Assembly: GCA_031277795.1 (NCBI GenBank)
Contig: JAITLQ010000015.1
Location: 279,667-343,666 of the forward strand
DNA length: 64,000 bases
Reading direction: 5' to 3'
Source: Arthrobacter sp.
GTDB lineage: Bacteria > Actinomycetota > Actinomycetes > Actinomycetales > Micrococcaceae
The notes below the pieces were generated by a model. It made no database searches. It had not been told where the DNA came from and saw only the letters and a program-made list of their open reading frames with translations. Made by a program: the position numbers and the translations under genes. Below, piece by piece: positions 41,832 to 51,200 of the stretch; positions within the stretch are counted from its first letter, which is position 1; the number at the start of each line of letters is the position of its first letter.

Positions 41832-42695
41832 TTAGAAGAGGGTCGAGAGGCCGCCGTCCACCACGAGGGTGTGGCCCGTGATGTAGCTCGCCTCGCCCGA
41901 GGCCAGGAAGGCCACGGCCGCGGCGATCTCCTCCGGCCTGCCCCAGCGCTCCAGCGCCGTGCGCGTGCGCACGACCTCGGAGAAGCGCGGGTCCACCATC
42001 AGCTCGGCGTTGGATTCGGTGGCGATGCTGCCGGGCGCCACGGCGTTCACGCGGTACCCGCGGGGGCCGAGCTCCGAGGCGAGCGAGCGGGTCATGCCCT
42101 CGAGTCCGGCCTTGGCCGCCGCGTACCCGACGTCGCCGGCGCGGCCGCGCACCGCGGCGATCGAGCTGATCGTCACGATCGCCCCGCCCGGTCGCTCGCC
42201 GTGCGCGGCCAGGAAGCGCCGTGTCACGTCGTACGCCGCCACGAGGTCGGTGCCAAGCAACGCGCTGAAGGCGGCGGTGTCCAAGGTGTCGACGCCGCGC
42301 CGGTCGCGCACGCCCACGTTGTTCACGAGGATCCGGGGCACGTCGCCTGCCTCGGCCGCGGCGGCGAAGGCGGCGTCCAGCTCGGACGCCACGCTCACGT
42401 CTGCAGCAAACGACGACGCGTCCACGCCCTCGGCGCGCAGGCTCGCCACGACGGGCTCGAGCCGGGCGGCGCTGCGCCCGCCGAGCAACACGCGGGCGCC
42501 GCGCTCACCGAGCGCGCGGGCGGTGGCCAGGCCGAGTCCCTCGCGGGCGCCCGTCACGAGCGCGCACACGCCGTCGAGCCGACCCAGGCGCGGCCACGAA
42601 CCGGCCGTCGCGGCGGGGGCGGCCCCGCCCGCCCCGCCGGCGGCGCCGGGTGGCTGGGGGGCGGAGAAGGTGGGCCGAACGCGGTCCGAGCTCAC
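41832..42695 (-). CDS. Short-chain dehydrogenase/reductase overlapping panB
   Basis: A 287-residue SDR with an Ala/Gly-rich N-terminal extension of about 35 residues. It has cofactor loop TGAREGLG, NNVGV, catalytic Ser (TISSIA) and YAAAK, and C-terminal SYITGHTLVVDGG. GGRSAARLE after strand 2 (Arg) suggests NADP(H). The GTG at 42695 overlaps the panB stop (GTGA), so the two are translated together. Substrate is unknown; being coupled to panB, reduction of a keto acid such as ketopantoate is a possibility worth testing. Confidence 0.85.
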   Translation of the reverse strand: MSSDRVRPTFSAPQPPGAAGGAGGAAPAATAGSWPRLGRLDGVCALVTGAREGLGLATARALGERGARVLLGGRSAARLEPVVASLRAEGVDASSFAADVSVASELDAAFAAAAEAGDVPRILVNNVGVRDRRGVDTLDTAAFSALLGTDLVAAYDVTRRFLAAHGERPGGAIVTISSIAAVRGRAGDVGYAAAKAGLEGMTRSLASELGPRGYRVNAVAPGSIATESNAELMVDPRFSEVVRTRTALERWGRPEEIAAAVAFLASGEASYITGHTLVVDGGLSTLF

Positions 42696-43564
42696 GCCGT
42701 CGGGCCCTCGGCATCCTCCGCGGAGCCGGCGCCCGCGCCGGACCCGAGCGCACGCTCCAGCGTGGCGGCGTCCATCGAGGAGGCGTTGGCCTCCGTCGGG
42801 AAGGAACCGTCGGCTACGGCCGCCGAGTACTCGTCCAGCGCCCCGCGGACCTCGGCGCCCAGGACGCGGAACTGGCGGGCGTGCTTGGGGACAAACTCCT
42901 CGTAGAGGCCCAGCAGATCGTGCCAGACCTGCACCTGGGCGTCGCAGCCGGCCCCGGCGCCGATCCCCACGGTGGGGATCTCCAGGCGGTCCGTGACGGC
43001 GGCGGCCAGCTCGGCCGGCACCAGCTCCAGGACCACCGACCACACCCCGGCCTCCTGCAGGGCGAGGGCGTCGGCGAGCAGCTCGCGGGCCCCGGCCTCG
43101 TCGCGGCCCTGCACCCGCAGGCCGATGGTGTTGACGGACTGCGGCGTGAAGCCCAGGTGGCCCATGACGGGAATGCCGTTGGCCACGAGCTGACGCACCA
43201 AGGGGGCGATGCGGGCGCCGCCCTCGATCTTGACCGATTGCGCGCCGGTCTCCGCCATGATCTGGGTGGCGGCGCGGACCGCGTCCTCGGGGGAGGCGGT
43301 GGCGGTGAAGGGCAGGTCGACCACGATGAGGGCGCGCTGGGCGCCCCGGCGCACCATCTGCGCGTGGTAGATCATCTGTTCCACCGTGACTGGCAGTGTG
43401 CTGTCATGTCCCTGCATCACCATGCCGAGCGAGTCGCCCACCAGGATCGCGTCAACGGAGGACGCGTCGACGAGGCGGGCCGAGGTGTAGTCGTAGGCGG
43501 TGACGACGGTGAACTTCTCGCCGGCCGCCTTGCGGCGGCGCAGGGAGGCGATGGAGGTGCGCAC
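42692..43564 (-). CDS. panB: 3-methyl-2-oxobutanoate hydroxymethyltransferase
   Basis: A 290-residue enzyme adding a hydroxymethyl group from methylene-tetrahydrofolate to ketoisovalerate, giving ketopantoate. VTAYDYTSARLVD, VGDSLGMVMQGHDSTLPVTVEQMIYH and GIPVMGHLGFTPQSVN are family hallmarks. The GTG at 43564 has TAGGAG five bases upstream. The last 25 residues are an Ala/Gly/Ser-rich tail. It is the first gene of a two-gene unit with an SDR, and faces panC across the SDR. Confidence 0.96.
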   Translation of the reverse strand: MRTSIASLRRRKAAGEKFTVVTAYDYTSARLVDASSVDAILVGDSLGMVMQGHDSTLPVTVEQMIYHAQMVRRGAQRALIVVDLPFTATASPEDAVRAATQIMAETGAQSVKIEGGARIAPLVRQLVANGIPVMGHLGFTPQSVNTIGLRVQGRDEAGARELLADALALQEAGVWSVVLELVPAELAAAVTDRLEIPTVGIGAGAGCDAQVQVWHDLLGLYEEFVPKHARQFRVLGAEVRGALDEYSAAVADGSFPTEANASSMDAATLERALGSGAGAGSAEDAEGPTA

Positions 43565-43720
43565 GATGCTCCTAGGGTGCTGGCCCGCCGCGGGGATGCT
43601 CGCGCGAGGGACGCGCGGCGACGGGCGTGACCGTGAAAGCTTGTCAGCCACCCGCCGCGTGGGCAAGCCACAGTCGGTCGCGAGACGTCTTTCGGCGCCC
43701 CACCTGCGTACGCTGAGGTC

Positions 43721-45184
43721 ATGCATACTCAGCGCCGCGCGGCGATCATCGGGTCCGGCCCCAACGGCCTCGCGGCGGCCGTGGTCCTGGCCCGCGCCGG
43801 CCTCGACGTCACGGTGTACGAGGGGGCGCAGACACCCGGCGGCGGGCTCCGCACCCGCCCGCTCGGCCCGGACGGCGCCGTCCGCGACGTCTGCTCTGCG
43901 GTCCACCCCATGGTGCTTCCCTCCCCGTTCTTCAGGGCGCTGGGCATCGCCGAGCGGGTCGACTACGCCGTCCCCGACATCTCCTATGCGCACGCGCTGC
44001 GCCCTGGCCACGCCGCCATCGCCTACCGGGACATCGAGCGCACGGCCGAGGAGCTCGGCGCGGACGGGCGGGCGTGGCGTTCGCTGCTCGGCCCGCTCTC
44101 GCGGCACATCAACGAGCTGCTCGAGGTCTCCCTCAACTCGATGCTGCGCCTGCCGACGCATCCGCTCTTGACGGTTCGCTTCGGCCTGCGCGTGCTCGAA
44201 CAGGCGGGCGCGCTGAAGAACGTGCGCTGGCGCGGCCAGGACGCCCCCGCCTTGCTCTCCGGCGCGGTGGCCCACGGCTCGACCAAGCAACCCTCCTTTG
44301 CTGCGGCGGCCGCCGGCCTCGTGCTGGCCGCGGCGGCCCACGGCGAGGGCGGCTGGCCCCTGCCCCTCGGCGGGGCGCAGGTGCTCGCAAACGAGCTCAT
44401 CCGCGACCTCGAGGCTCACGGCGGCCGCGTCAGCACCGGGCGCTGGATCCGCAGCCTCGATGACCTGGACGGCCCCGCACCCGAGATCGTCATCGCCGAC
44501 ACCTCGGCCCGGGACCTCGCGCGCATCGCCGGCCCGGTCCTGCCCGCCCGCTACCGGCGCTCCCTGGAACGCGTGCCCTACGGCATGGGCATCGCCAAGA
44601 TCGACGCCGTCCTGGACGGGCCCATCCCATGGCTCGATCCGCGCCTGCAGGCCTCCGGCACGGTCCACGTGGGCGGCACGGCCAAGCAGGTGCACGGCGC
44701 CGAGAACCTGACCATGAAGGGCCGCTACCCGCATCGCCCCTTCGTGCTCGTGGCCCAGCCGGGCGCCGTCGACCCCTCCCGCGCCCCCGAGGGGCACCAC
44801 GTGCTCTGGGCCTACTCGCACGCCCCGGCCGGCGACGAGGTCGACCGCAGCGACGTTCTCCTGGCCACCCTCGAGGAACACGCGCCCGGCCTGCGGGATC
44901 GGATCGTGCACCTCGAAACCACGACGGCCGCCCGGGCCGGTGAGGAGAACCCCAACTACCCGGGCGGCGACATCGCCTGTGGGCGCCTGGATCTCTACCG
45001 GCTCTTCGCGCGCCCGGTCCTGGCCCCGCAACCGTGGCGCACGCCGGCGAAGGGCCTCTACCTCGCCTCCGCCGCCGCGGTGCCCGGACCCGGCGTGCAC
45101 GGCATGGCCGGATATCTCGCGGCCGCGACGGCGCTGGCCGACGCCGGGCTGGGACTCCCGGCCGAGTTCGCCCAGGTGCGCTAG
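43721..45184 (+). CDS. Phytoene-dehydrogenase-like FAD oxidoreductase
   Basis: A 487-residue NAD(P)/FAD-dependent oxidoreductase of the CrtI-like family. It has an N-terminal dinucleotide motif GSGPNGLAAAVVLARAGLDVTVYE (residues 11-34), the PGGGLRT segment, and late GLYLASAAAVPGPGVHGMAG, which is the second FAD block. These proteins are common in actinobacteria and usually lie outside carotenoid clusters; no other carotenoid gene is near. Substrate is unknown. Convergent with the LuxR gene across a palindrome-rich gap. Confidence 0.85.
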   Translation: MHTQRRAAIIGSGPNGLAAAVVLARAGLDVTVYEGAQTPGGGLRTRPLGPDGAVRDVCSAVHPMVLPSPFFRALGIAERVDYAVPDISYAHALRPGHAAIAYRDIERTAEELGADGRAWRSLLGPLSRHINELLEVSLNSMLRLPTHPLLTVRFGLRVLEQAGALKNVRWRGQDAPALLSGAVAHGSTKQPSFAAAAAGLVLAAAAHGEGGWPLPLGGAQVLANELIRDLEAHGGRVSTGRWIRSLDDLDGPAPEIVIADTSARDLARIAGPVLPARYRRSLERVPYGMGIAKIDAVLDGPIPWLDPRLQASGTVHVGGTAKQVHGAENLTMKGRYPHRPFVLVAQPGAVDPSRAPEGHHVLWAYSHAPAGDEVDRSDVLLATLEEHAPGLRDRIVHLETTTAARAGEENPNYPGGDIACGRLDLYRLFARPVLAPQPWRTPAKGLYLASAAAVPGPGVHGMAGYLAAATALADAGLGLPAEFAQVR

Positions 45185-45197
45185 GCGCGCCGGTGCT

Positions 45198-45235
45198 CGA
45201 CGTCGGGTGGGCACCTGGGTGCCCACCCGACGTCG
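45198..45235. repeat. Palindrome with CGACGTCGGGTGGGCACC arms
   Basis: 18-bp perfect arms around TG in the convergent gap, 14 bases after the oxidoreductase stop. It contains the GACGTCGGG motif; a further CCCGACGTCGGG lies at 45289-45300 in the same gap. Confidence 0.85.
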
Positions 45236-45329
45236 GGCACACAGAACGCAGGGCCGCCACCGCCCGGCGTGGCGCCGGGAGCCGCCGGCCCGACGTCGGG
45301 TATGTGAGGCCTTGGAAGGCCCGCGGCGC

Positions 45330-48014
45330 CTAGGGGGCGGCGTTCGCCAGTTGATGCAGGCGGGCGGGGATGTCCCCGCGCCGCGGTGCGCGCAGCTTGG
45401 TGCGGGCTTGGAGGACGTGCGATTCGACGGTGCGGACGGACAGGACCAGTCGTTCACCGATCTGCGCGTTGGTCAGCCCCTCGCCCACCAAGAGGCTGAC
45501 CTCGAACTCGCGTTGCGTCAGCCCCGCCGGAATGCCCTGCACGAGCGGCTCGTGAGCGCTTCCCACATCGACCCCGGGGAGGGTGCGAAGCCGCAGGGTG
45601 CAATCGTTGGCCCGGGCGGTGTGTCGCCCGCTGAGGAAGAGGGTGCGGGCTTCGAGGAGCGCGGTGCGCGCAGCCCCATACTTGCCAACGGCGAGAAGCC
45701 GGTCGGAGGCGTCGGAGAGGGCCTCGGGGTCGTGTGCGGCCAGCGCCCGAAGGTGCGCGGCGATCGCCGCGGAGGCCGGAAGCTGCGCCTCGAGGGCGCC
45801 TGCCGGCAGCTTCTCCAGCGCCTGCTGGGCGGTGAATCGCCCCTCCAAGACGTCGTGGTGGGCCCTGCGCAGAGCCGCCCACCCCGGGCGCCGGGCGCTG
45901 ACGCTGGGCAGCCCCGCCTCCGGGCCGAGGGATTCTGCCAACTCGCGCACTGTGGTGGTCAAGCGGTTCAGGTGCTGTGGCATGAACGGCATGAGCTCCC
46001 CGAGGCGCTCGTGGCACACGGCGGCGCTGGTCCCGGAGAGCAACTCCAGGGACAGTACCCCGAGGAAACCGTTGAGGCTGGCGAAGGTGGAGCGATCGGT
46101 GAGCCGCAGCGCCGTCTCGAGGTTCAGCCGCGCCGCGGCAGGGTTCCCCTCGTGCACGGCGAGGACTGCTGACAGGGCGGCCGCGCTCGCGGAGGCGAAC
46201 CGCCCGGAGCTGGGCCCGAAGGTGATGGCCTCGGACGTGCGTGCGGCCGCGATAGCGCGCACGCCGGCGGGGTCGAGTCCGGCCAGCACCCTGGCCGCCC
46301 CGCAACTGACGTCGAACATCAGCAGGGCGTCGCGCTCCAGAACTGCTTCGGGCGACCGCCCTGTGCCGACGGTGGAGCGGAGGGTCCGTCCCAGTTGGAG
46401 GCACCGTTCGAGTTCCGGGAGCCGGTCGGCTCCGAGGTGCCTCGTCACGCACAGGGTGAGCGACCACAGCCGCACGTTCAAGGCCACGGAAGGATTCCTG
46501 GCGTTCGCCTCCAGACGTTCGAGGACGTCGTCGTTCAGATCTGTATCGCCGAGGAAGAGCGAGAGCACGAGGGCAAGTTCCGGTTCCTGGGCCGTGAGCG
46601 AACCCTCAATCTGGCGCCGCAACCAGGCGGGCGTGGCCGGAAGCCAGCTGGCCGCCACGGTGGCGCGCAGCAGATCGAAGAGCCCGAGTTCGGCGCCGGA
46701 GGCGGCGCTGAGCTCCTCCGCCTCGGCCAGCACGCTCAGGTGGTCCCCATCGCAGAGGAAGGCGTGCCAGCGCACCTGCCGGGCCTGGTCGCTCTGCCCG
46801 AGTCCGCCGGCGCGCGCGGCCAGGGAATGCGCCTCCGTCACCCACCCTTGCCGGGCGGCACGCATGCCCGTGCGGGTCAGCAACGGGGCCAGGTTATCGG
46901 GCGGGGTGGGAGCGCGTTCGAGGAGGTGCCTGGCCAACACGAGGGAGCAGGCCTCATCCAAGTGAACGCCGGCGAGGTGCAGACGCTCCAGGTCTTCCAG
47001 CACCCTCTCCCGTTCCTCGGCGAGGGACCCCAGCCGCGGATCCATCAGCAAGCCGGCGGCCACGACAGAACTCGTGGCGATAATCGGGTCTTCCGCGTGG
47101 CGGGAGACCACGGCAGCCGAGCAGAATTCGAGCCGGTTCACCAGCTCGGGACCGAGCAGTCGGGCGGCGGTGGTGTAAGCGAGCGGGCCGAGCTGATGCA
47201 GCAACACCGCCGCGCGCAACACGTCCGGGGACTGATCGCGGAAGCGCGCTGCCACGCGGTTCAAGGTGGACGCGCTGGGGTTGTAGCCGCGGCTCCACGC
47301 CCTTGGCAGCTCGCGGGGTGCGTCCGCCGGCGCGGAGAGCACGTCCTCGGCAAGGTCATGAGCCAGGGCGAGGGACCCTCCCGCCGTCCGCACCAGCGCG
47401 GATTCTTGGAGCACGTCCAGTGAGGCAGTGGGCAAGAAGGATCGGAGGTAGTCGCGAATCTCGGCGTCGCTGAGCGGGGCAAGATCGAGGCGATCCAGGT
47501 AGCGGTCGCGCCACAGGGTGTTGAGGACGCTGGCCGCCGTGGCAGACGAGGCGGGGAGCGGGGCGCGCATCGCGACGGTGTCGGCCGTCATGATGAGGCT
47601 GAGCCGGGGATCCTGGCAGAGATCCTCCAGGAGATCGGCCAGCGCATCCGGGAGCGCATCCACATGTTCCAGGAATCCGACGCCGAGGGGGAGCTGTTCC
47701 TCGAACCACGCCAACAAGGCGGCGGCCGTGGTGCGCCGTGAGCAACGCATCGGTGCCGGAGCGGGGAAACCAAGCAGGCGCAGGATTCGGTGGGCCAGCC
47801 GCGTGCTTCCCTCCCCGGCGTGGGCCACCACGATCAGAGCGTGCCCAGGAGAGAGGAGCTTTGAACCGAGCACCGCTTCGGCCTCGCGCGTGGCAAAGGT
47901 CGAGGGGTCCGTCTCCGGATCACGCTGATCCATGTGGGAGGTCTTCATGCGGTGATGATGTTCCTTGCTCCGCGATCGTGCCGGGTTCGTGTCGTTCAGA
48001 GTGTTGGGCGACAC
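45330..48014 (-). CDS. Large LuxR-family regulator with degenerate ATPase domain
   Basis: An 894-residue protein of the LAL/MalT-like layout: N-terminal AAA-type domain, long helical middle, and a C-terminal LuxR helix-turn-helix (GLTQREFEVSLLVGEGLTNAQIGERLVLSVRTVESHVLQARTKL, about the last 65 residues). The P-loop position reads VVAHAGEGSTRLAHRIL: the Lys of GxxxxGK[ST] is missing, so ATP binding may be lost. The Walker B-like region is GVGFLEHVDALPDALADLLE. GTG 48014 has GAGGG upstream; ATG 47948 is an alternative. Divergent from the surface-protein gene, which it may control. Confidence 0.8.
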   Translation of the reverse strand: MSPNTLNDTNPARSRSKEHHHRMKTSHMDQRDPETDPSTFATREAEAVLGSKLLSPGHALIVVAHAGEGSTRLAHRILRLLGFPAPAPMRCSRRTTAAALLAWFEEQLPLGVGFLEHVDALPDALADLLEDLCQDPRLSLIMTADTVAMRAPLPASSATAASVLNTLWRDRYLDRLDLAPLSDAEIRDYLRSFLPTASLDVLQESALVRTAGGSLALAHDLAEDVLSAPADAPRELPRAWSRGYNPSASTLNRVAARFRDQSPDVLRAAVLLHQLGPLAYTTAARLLGPELVNRLEFCSAAVVSRHAEDPIIATSSVVAAGLLMDPRLGSLAEERERVLEDLERLHLAGVHLDEACSLVLARHLLERAPTPPDNLAPLLTRTGMRAARQGWVTEAHSLAARAGGLGQSDQARQVRWHAFLCDGDHLSVLAEAEELSAASGAELGLFDLLRATVAASWLPATPAWLRRQIEGSLTAQEPELALVLSLFLGDTDLNDDVLERLEANARNPSVALNVRLWSLTLCVTRHLGADRLPELERCLQLGRTLRSTVGTGRSPEAVLERDALLMFDVSCGAARVLAGLDPAGVRAIAAARTSEAITFGPSSGRFASASAAALSAVLAVHEGNPAAARLNLETALRLTDRSTFASLNGFLGVLSLELLSGTSAAVCHERLGELMPFMPQHLNRLTTTVRELAESLGPEAGLPSVSARRPGWAALRRAHHDVLEGRFTAQQALEKLPAGALEAQLPASAAIAAHLRALAAHDPEALSDASDRLLAVGKYGAARTALLEARTLFLSGRHTARANDCTLRLRTLPGVDVGSAHEPLVQGIPAGLTQREFEVSLLVGEGLTNAQIGERLVLSVRTVESHVLQARTKLRAPRRGDIPARLHQLANAAP

Positions 48015-48119
48015 GCGCGCCCTCGGCCGAGTCTAGGTTGAACAATGCGCTCATTCGCAGTCTTGATGCGAATTTTGACGGTGGCTGAAACCGAAACGCA
48101 ACGGAAACTACCCCTGTTG

Positions 48120-48159
48120 ACTACCTATGTGAACGTACTCAACGGTACGTCTAGGTAGT
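48120..48159. promoter_or_regulatory. Inverted repeat between LuxR and surface-protein genes
   Basis: ACTACCTA ... ACGTAC and GTACGT ... TAGGTAGT form an imperfect 40-nt inverted repeat about 130 bases before the surface-protein start. TTGACT at 48118 may be a -35. A regulator site is likely; which protein binds is unknown. The rest of 48015-48288 shows no gene. Confidence 0.45.
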
Positions 48160-48288
48160 TGTGCTGGCTCACTACTGGTCTTTGCTGAGAATCGGTCGGT
48201 GTCTGTTGGCCTGCCCATAGTGTCGCAATTGTCGTGCGCCCTCAGGGCGCGCGATTCCACTCTCACCCCCTGGGCAGGAGGACCCCCC

Positions 48289-51200
48289 GTGCAAGGAACC
48301 ATGTCAAAGCTGAGGAGCGGCGCAGCGATCGCCGCGTTCTCGGCCCTCGTGTTGGCGAGTGCCGGTGCCACACCGGCCTTCGCCGCAGCAAGTGATCGGG
48401 CGGAGGCAGAGGGCAACCTGATTTCAGGCAGCGTTGCCGGCCTCGATACGGACGTTCTCGCTGAGCTCGAACGTGCCTACTCCGGCAACGTCACCTCGCC
48501 GAGCGCGGACAGCTCCCCGCTTGATCTGACCGCGCTGAGCGCCGTCAACCTCAACCTGGGTGGCGGTGTCCAGGTGCCGCTGTTCGGCGATTCGGGCATC
48601 ATCGCCGTCGGCGCCGCCGGACAGTACGCCAAGACGGGCAAGAACCCCAACACCGCCTACGGGTCCTCCGGACTCGTGGGCGAAGACGGCGCGATCGCCG
48701 TGGACGGTGCCACGGATCCCGCCAACAGCGCTTACGTCGACCTGACGAAGCTCCTGGCGGCGGCCGGTCTGGACGACGCCACTGGACAGCTCGTGTCCAA
48801 GCTGCGCGTGGAGCTCGGCGCCATCGCCGCCTCCGCCACGCAGAACGGCGACGACGCGGCGACGGGCGCGTACAAGATCGCCGACGGCAAGCTGATCCTG
48901 GAGAGCCCCGCCGTGGCCGCGCTGGCCGGGACGCTCAACACCACGCTTGGCTCCGCGTTGGGCGATGTGCAGACGGCGCTCAATGGGCTGGTTGGCACCA
49001 ACGGCGCCCTGAACACGGCACTGTCCGGCGTGACGGGCACCCTGAATGGCATCTTGGTTGACTTCGTTGGAAATCTGCCCGGAGTCAGCGCGCTTGTCAG
49101 CGTGCAGAACACCGTCCTGCAGGCCTCCCTCGACACCTCGAGCCTGCCCGGCATCCTGGATGGTGTCCTCGGTCAGCCCATTACTTCGCCCGATGGTCTC
49201 GTGTCCATCGATCTGAGCGAGGGCACGGTCACGGTGAACCTGGCCAAGGCCGTGGCCGGAAGCAACGGAAGCGACCTCAATGGTCTCCCCGCCAACACCG
49301 AAGTCCTCAGCTCTGCCACGGTCAACGCCATTCTTGATGGCGTCCAGGCAGCGGTCGGTGGTCTCACCGACAAGGTGATCGATCTTGTGACCGACGCCGT
49401 CAATGGCCTGGAGCTCAAGGTCAACGTTTCTGCTGGACTGTCTGCTCTCGGCGGCGTCGTCGGAGGCGACATCAAGCTGCAGATCAACGGCACCGTGGGA
49501 GGCTTCCTGGGCGTTGACGGCGCGTCGAAGCCGACGCTGACTGCCACGGGGTCGACCCTCACCGTGCTCTTCATTCCGCTCCCGATTGCGACCATTGTCA
49601 ATGCACTGACGACCCCTGTGCTCGACCTGGTGCAGACGACGGTAGCGACCGCGCTCGGTTCTGTCGTGACGGGCGATAACTCGATCATTCACACCGCCTT
49701 TGACGGAGTGCTTCAGCCGATCGTGACGACCCTGCAGCCCGTCTTCGACGTGCTGACGAAGGTCGCCTCGATCAAGGTCAACGTGCAGGAGAACCCGGGC
49801 AACTTCGAGACGTCCACGGCCGTCGATGCCGGTTCGTTCACGGAACGCGCGCTCCAGGTCACCCTTCTGCCGACGCTTGGTACCCCGCTGGCTCAGGTGA
49901 ATCTCGCCTCCGCCACGGTGCGTTCCACCGCGGAGGCCGTGGGCTGGGAGACCTCCCTGACGGCCGACCCGACCGAGGTCGCGCCGGGTGCCACGAGCAC
50001 GCTCACCGGAACCGGCTTCGAGCCCGGCGAGACCGTGACGTTCACTGTTGCCGACGCCCCGGTGGGGACCGGCATCGCCAACGACGAGGGTGAAGTCACC
50101 TTCGTCTACACGGTGCCGGCCGACGCACAGGACGGCGACACCATCACGGTGACCGCCACCGGTGCCACCTCCAACACCCCCGCTGACGCCACCCTCACGG
50201 TGCAGGCGGATGGCGGTTCGGAGTCGGATTCGACGTCGGCTGCTACGGCTGATGTGAATGCGAATGCTGCTGCTTCGGCTGCTGCTTCGGCTCAGGCGAC
50301 GGCTGATAAGGCTGCTGCTGCTCAGGCTGCGGCTGTTGCTGCGGCTCAGGCTGATCAGACCGATGATGCTTCGGCTGCTGCGAATGCTGATGCTGAGAAG
50401 GCTGCTGCTGCGGCTGCGACGGCTGATGCGTCGACGGAGGCTTCGTCTTCTTCGACGTCGGAGGCTAATGCTGCGGCTGCTGCTGCGTCGCAGGCTGCTG
50501 CTCAGGCTGATGCCACGGATGATACGAACGCTGAGGCTTCGGCCGCGGCGAACGCGAATGCTGGTGCTGCTGCTTCGGCTGCCGCGACGGCTGATTCGTC
50601 CACGGATGCTTCGGCTGCGGCCGCTGCTGATGCGGATGCTGCTGCTGATCCGTCCGGTGAGACCGATGCGGCTGCCACGGCCGAGGCTGAGTCGGATGCG
50701 GATAAGAACGCTGCGGCGAGCTCGGATGATTCGGCGACGGCTACGGCTGAGTCGGATGCGGATAAGAACGCTTCGGCAAGCTCCGATGACTCCGCCAACG
50801 CCACGGCTGCGGCGGATGAGAACGGTTCTGCCGATGACGATTCCGTCTCCAACGAGCCCGAGTCCACCGTCAAGGATAAGAAGCTCGTCCGCGGCGAGGG
50901 CGTGACCCAGACCGTGACCGGCACCAACTTCAAGGCGGGTGAGAAGGTCGCGGCCACGGTGCACTCCGATCCGATCGTCTTGGATCCGGCCACGGCGGAC
51001 GAGAACGGCACGGTGACCTACACCTTCGCCGTCGGCCCGGACTTCGAGCTCGGCGATCACTCCGTGACGCTGGTGGGCGAGACGTCCGGCGAGGTGACGG
51101 AGGCCAACAACCACACGCAGTTCGAGGTGGTTGACGCCGACGATTCCGGAGCCTCGAGCGACTCGGACGCCAGCTCGTCCAATGAAGCCAACGCGAGCAG

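Noticed and set aside
43565..43720. Riboswitch or leader before panB or the phytoene-dehydrogenase-like gene
   Set aside because: The gap is short and shows no conserved riboswitch core or leader peptide that I can recognise.
42692..45457. 921-codon reading of panB extended back over the opposing oxidoreductase gene
   Set aside because: The true panB start is the GTG at 43564 with a ribosome site; the upstream 630 codons are antisense to a real gene.
45330..48014. LuxR gene as quorum-sensing receptor with the AI-2E family transporter as its exporter
   Set aside because: The LuxR protein lacks an autoinducer domain, the two genes are 13 kb apart, and many AI-2E family members transport other ions.
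48424..51114. 896-codon open frame antisense to the surface-protein gene
   Set aside because: It mirrors the repetitive coding strand, is made of low-complexity Arg/Ser/Gly and has no ribosome site or family features; the sense gene has a signal peptide, domains and a sorting signal.
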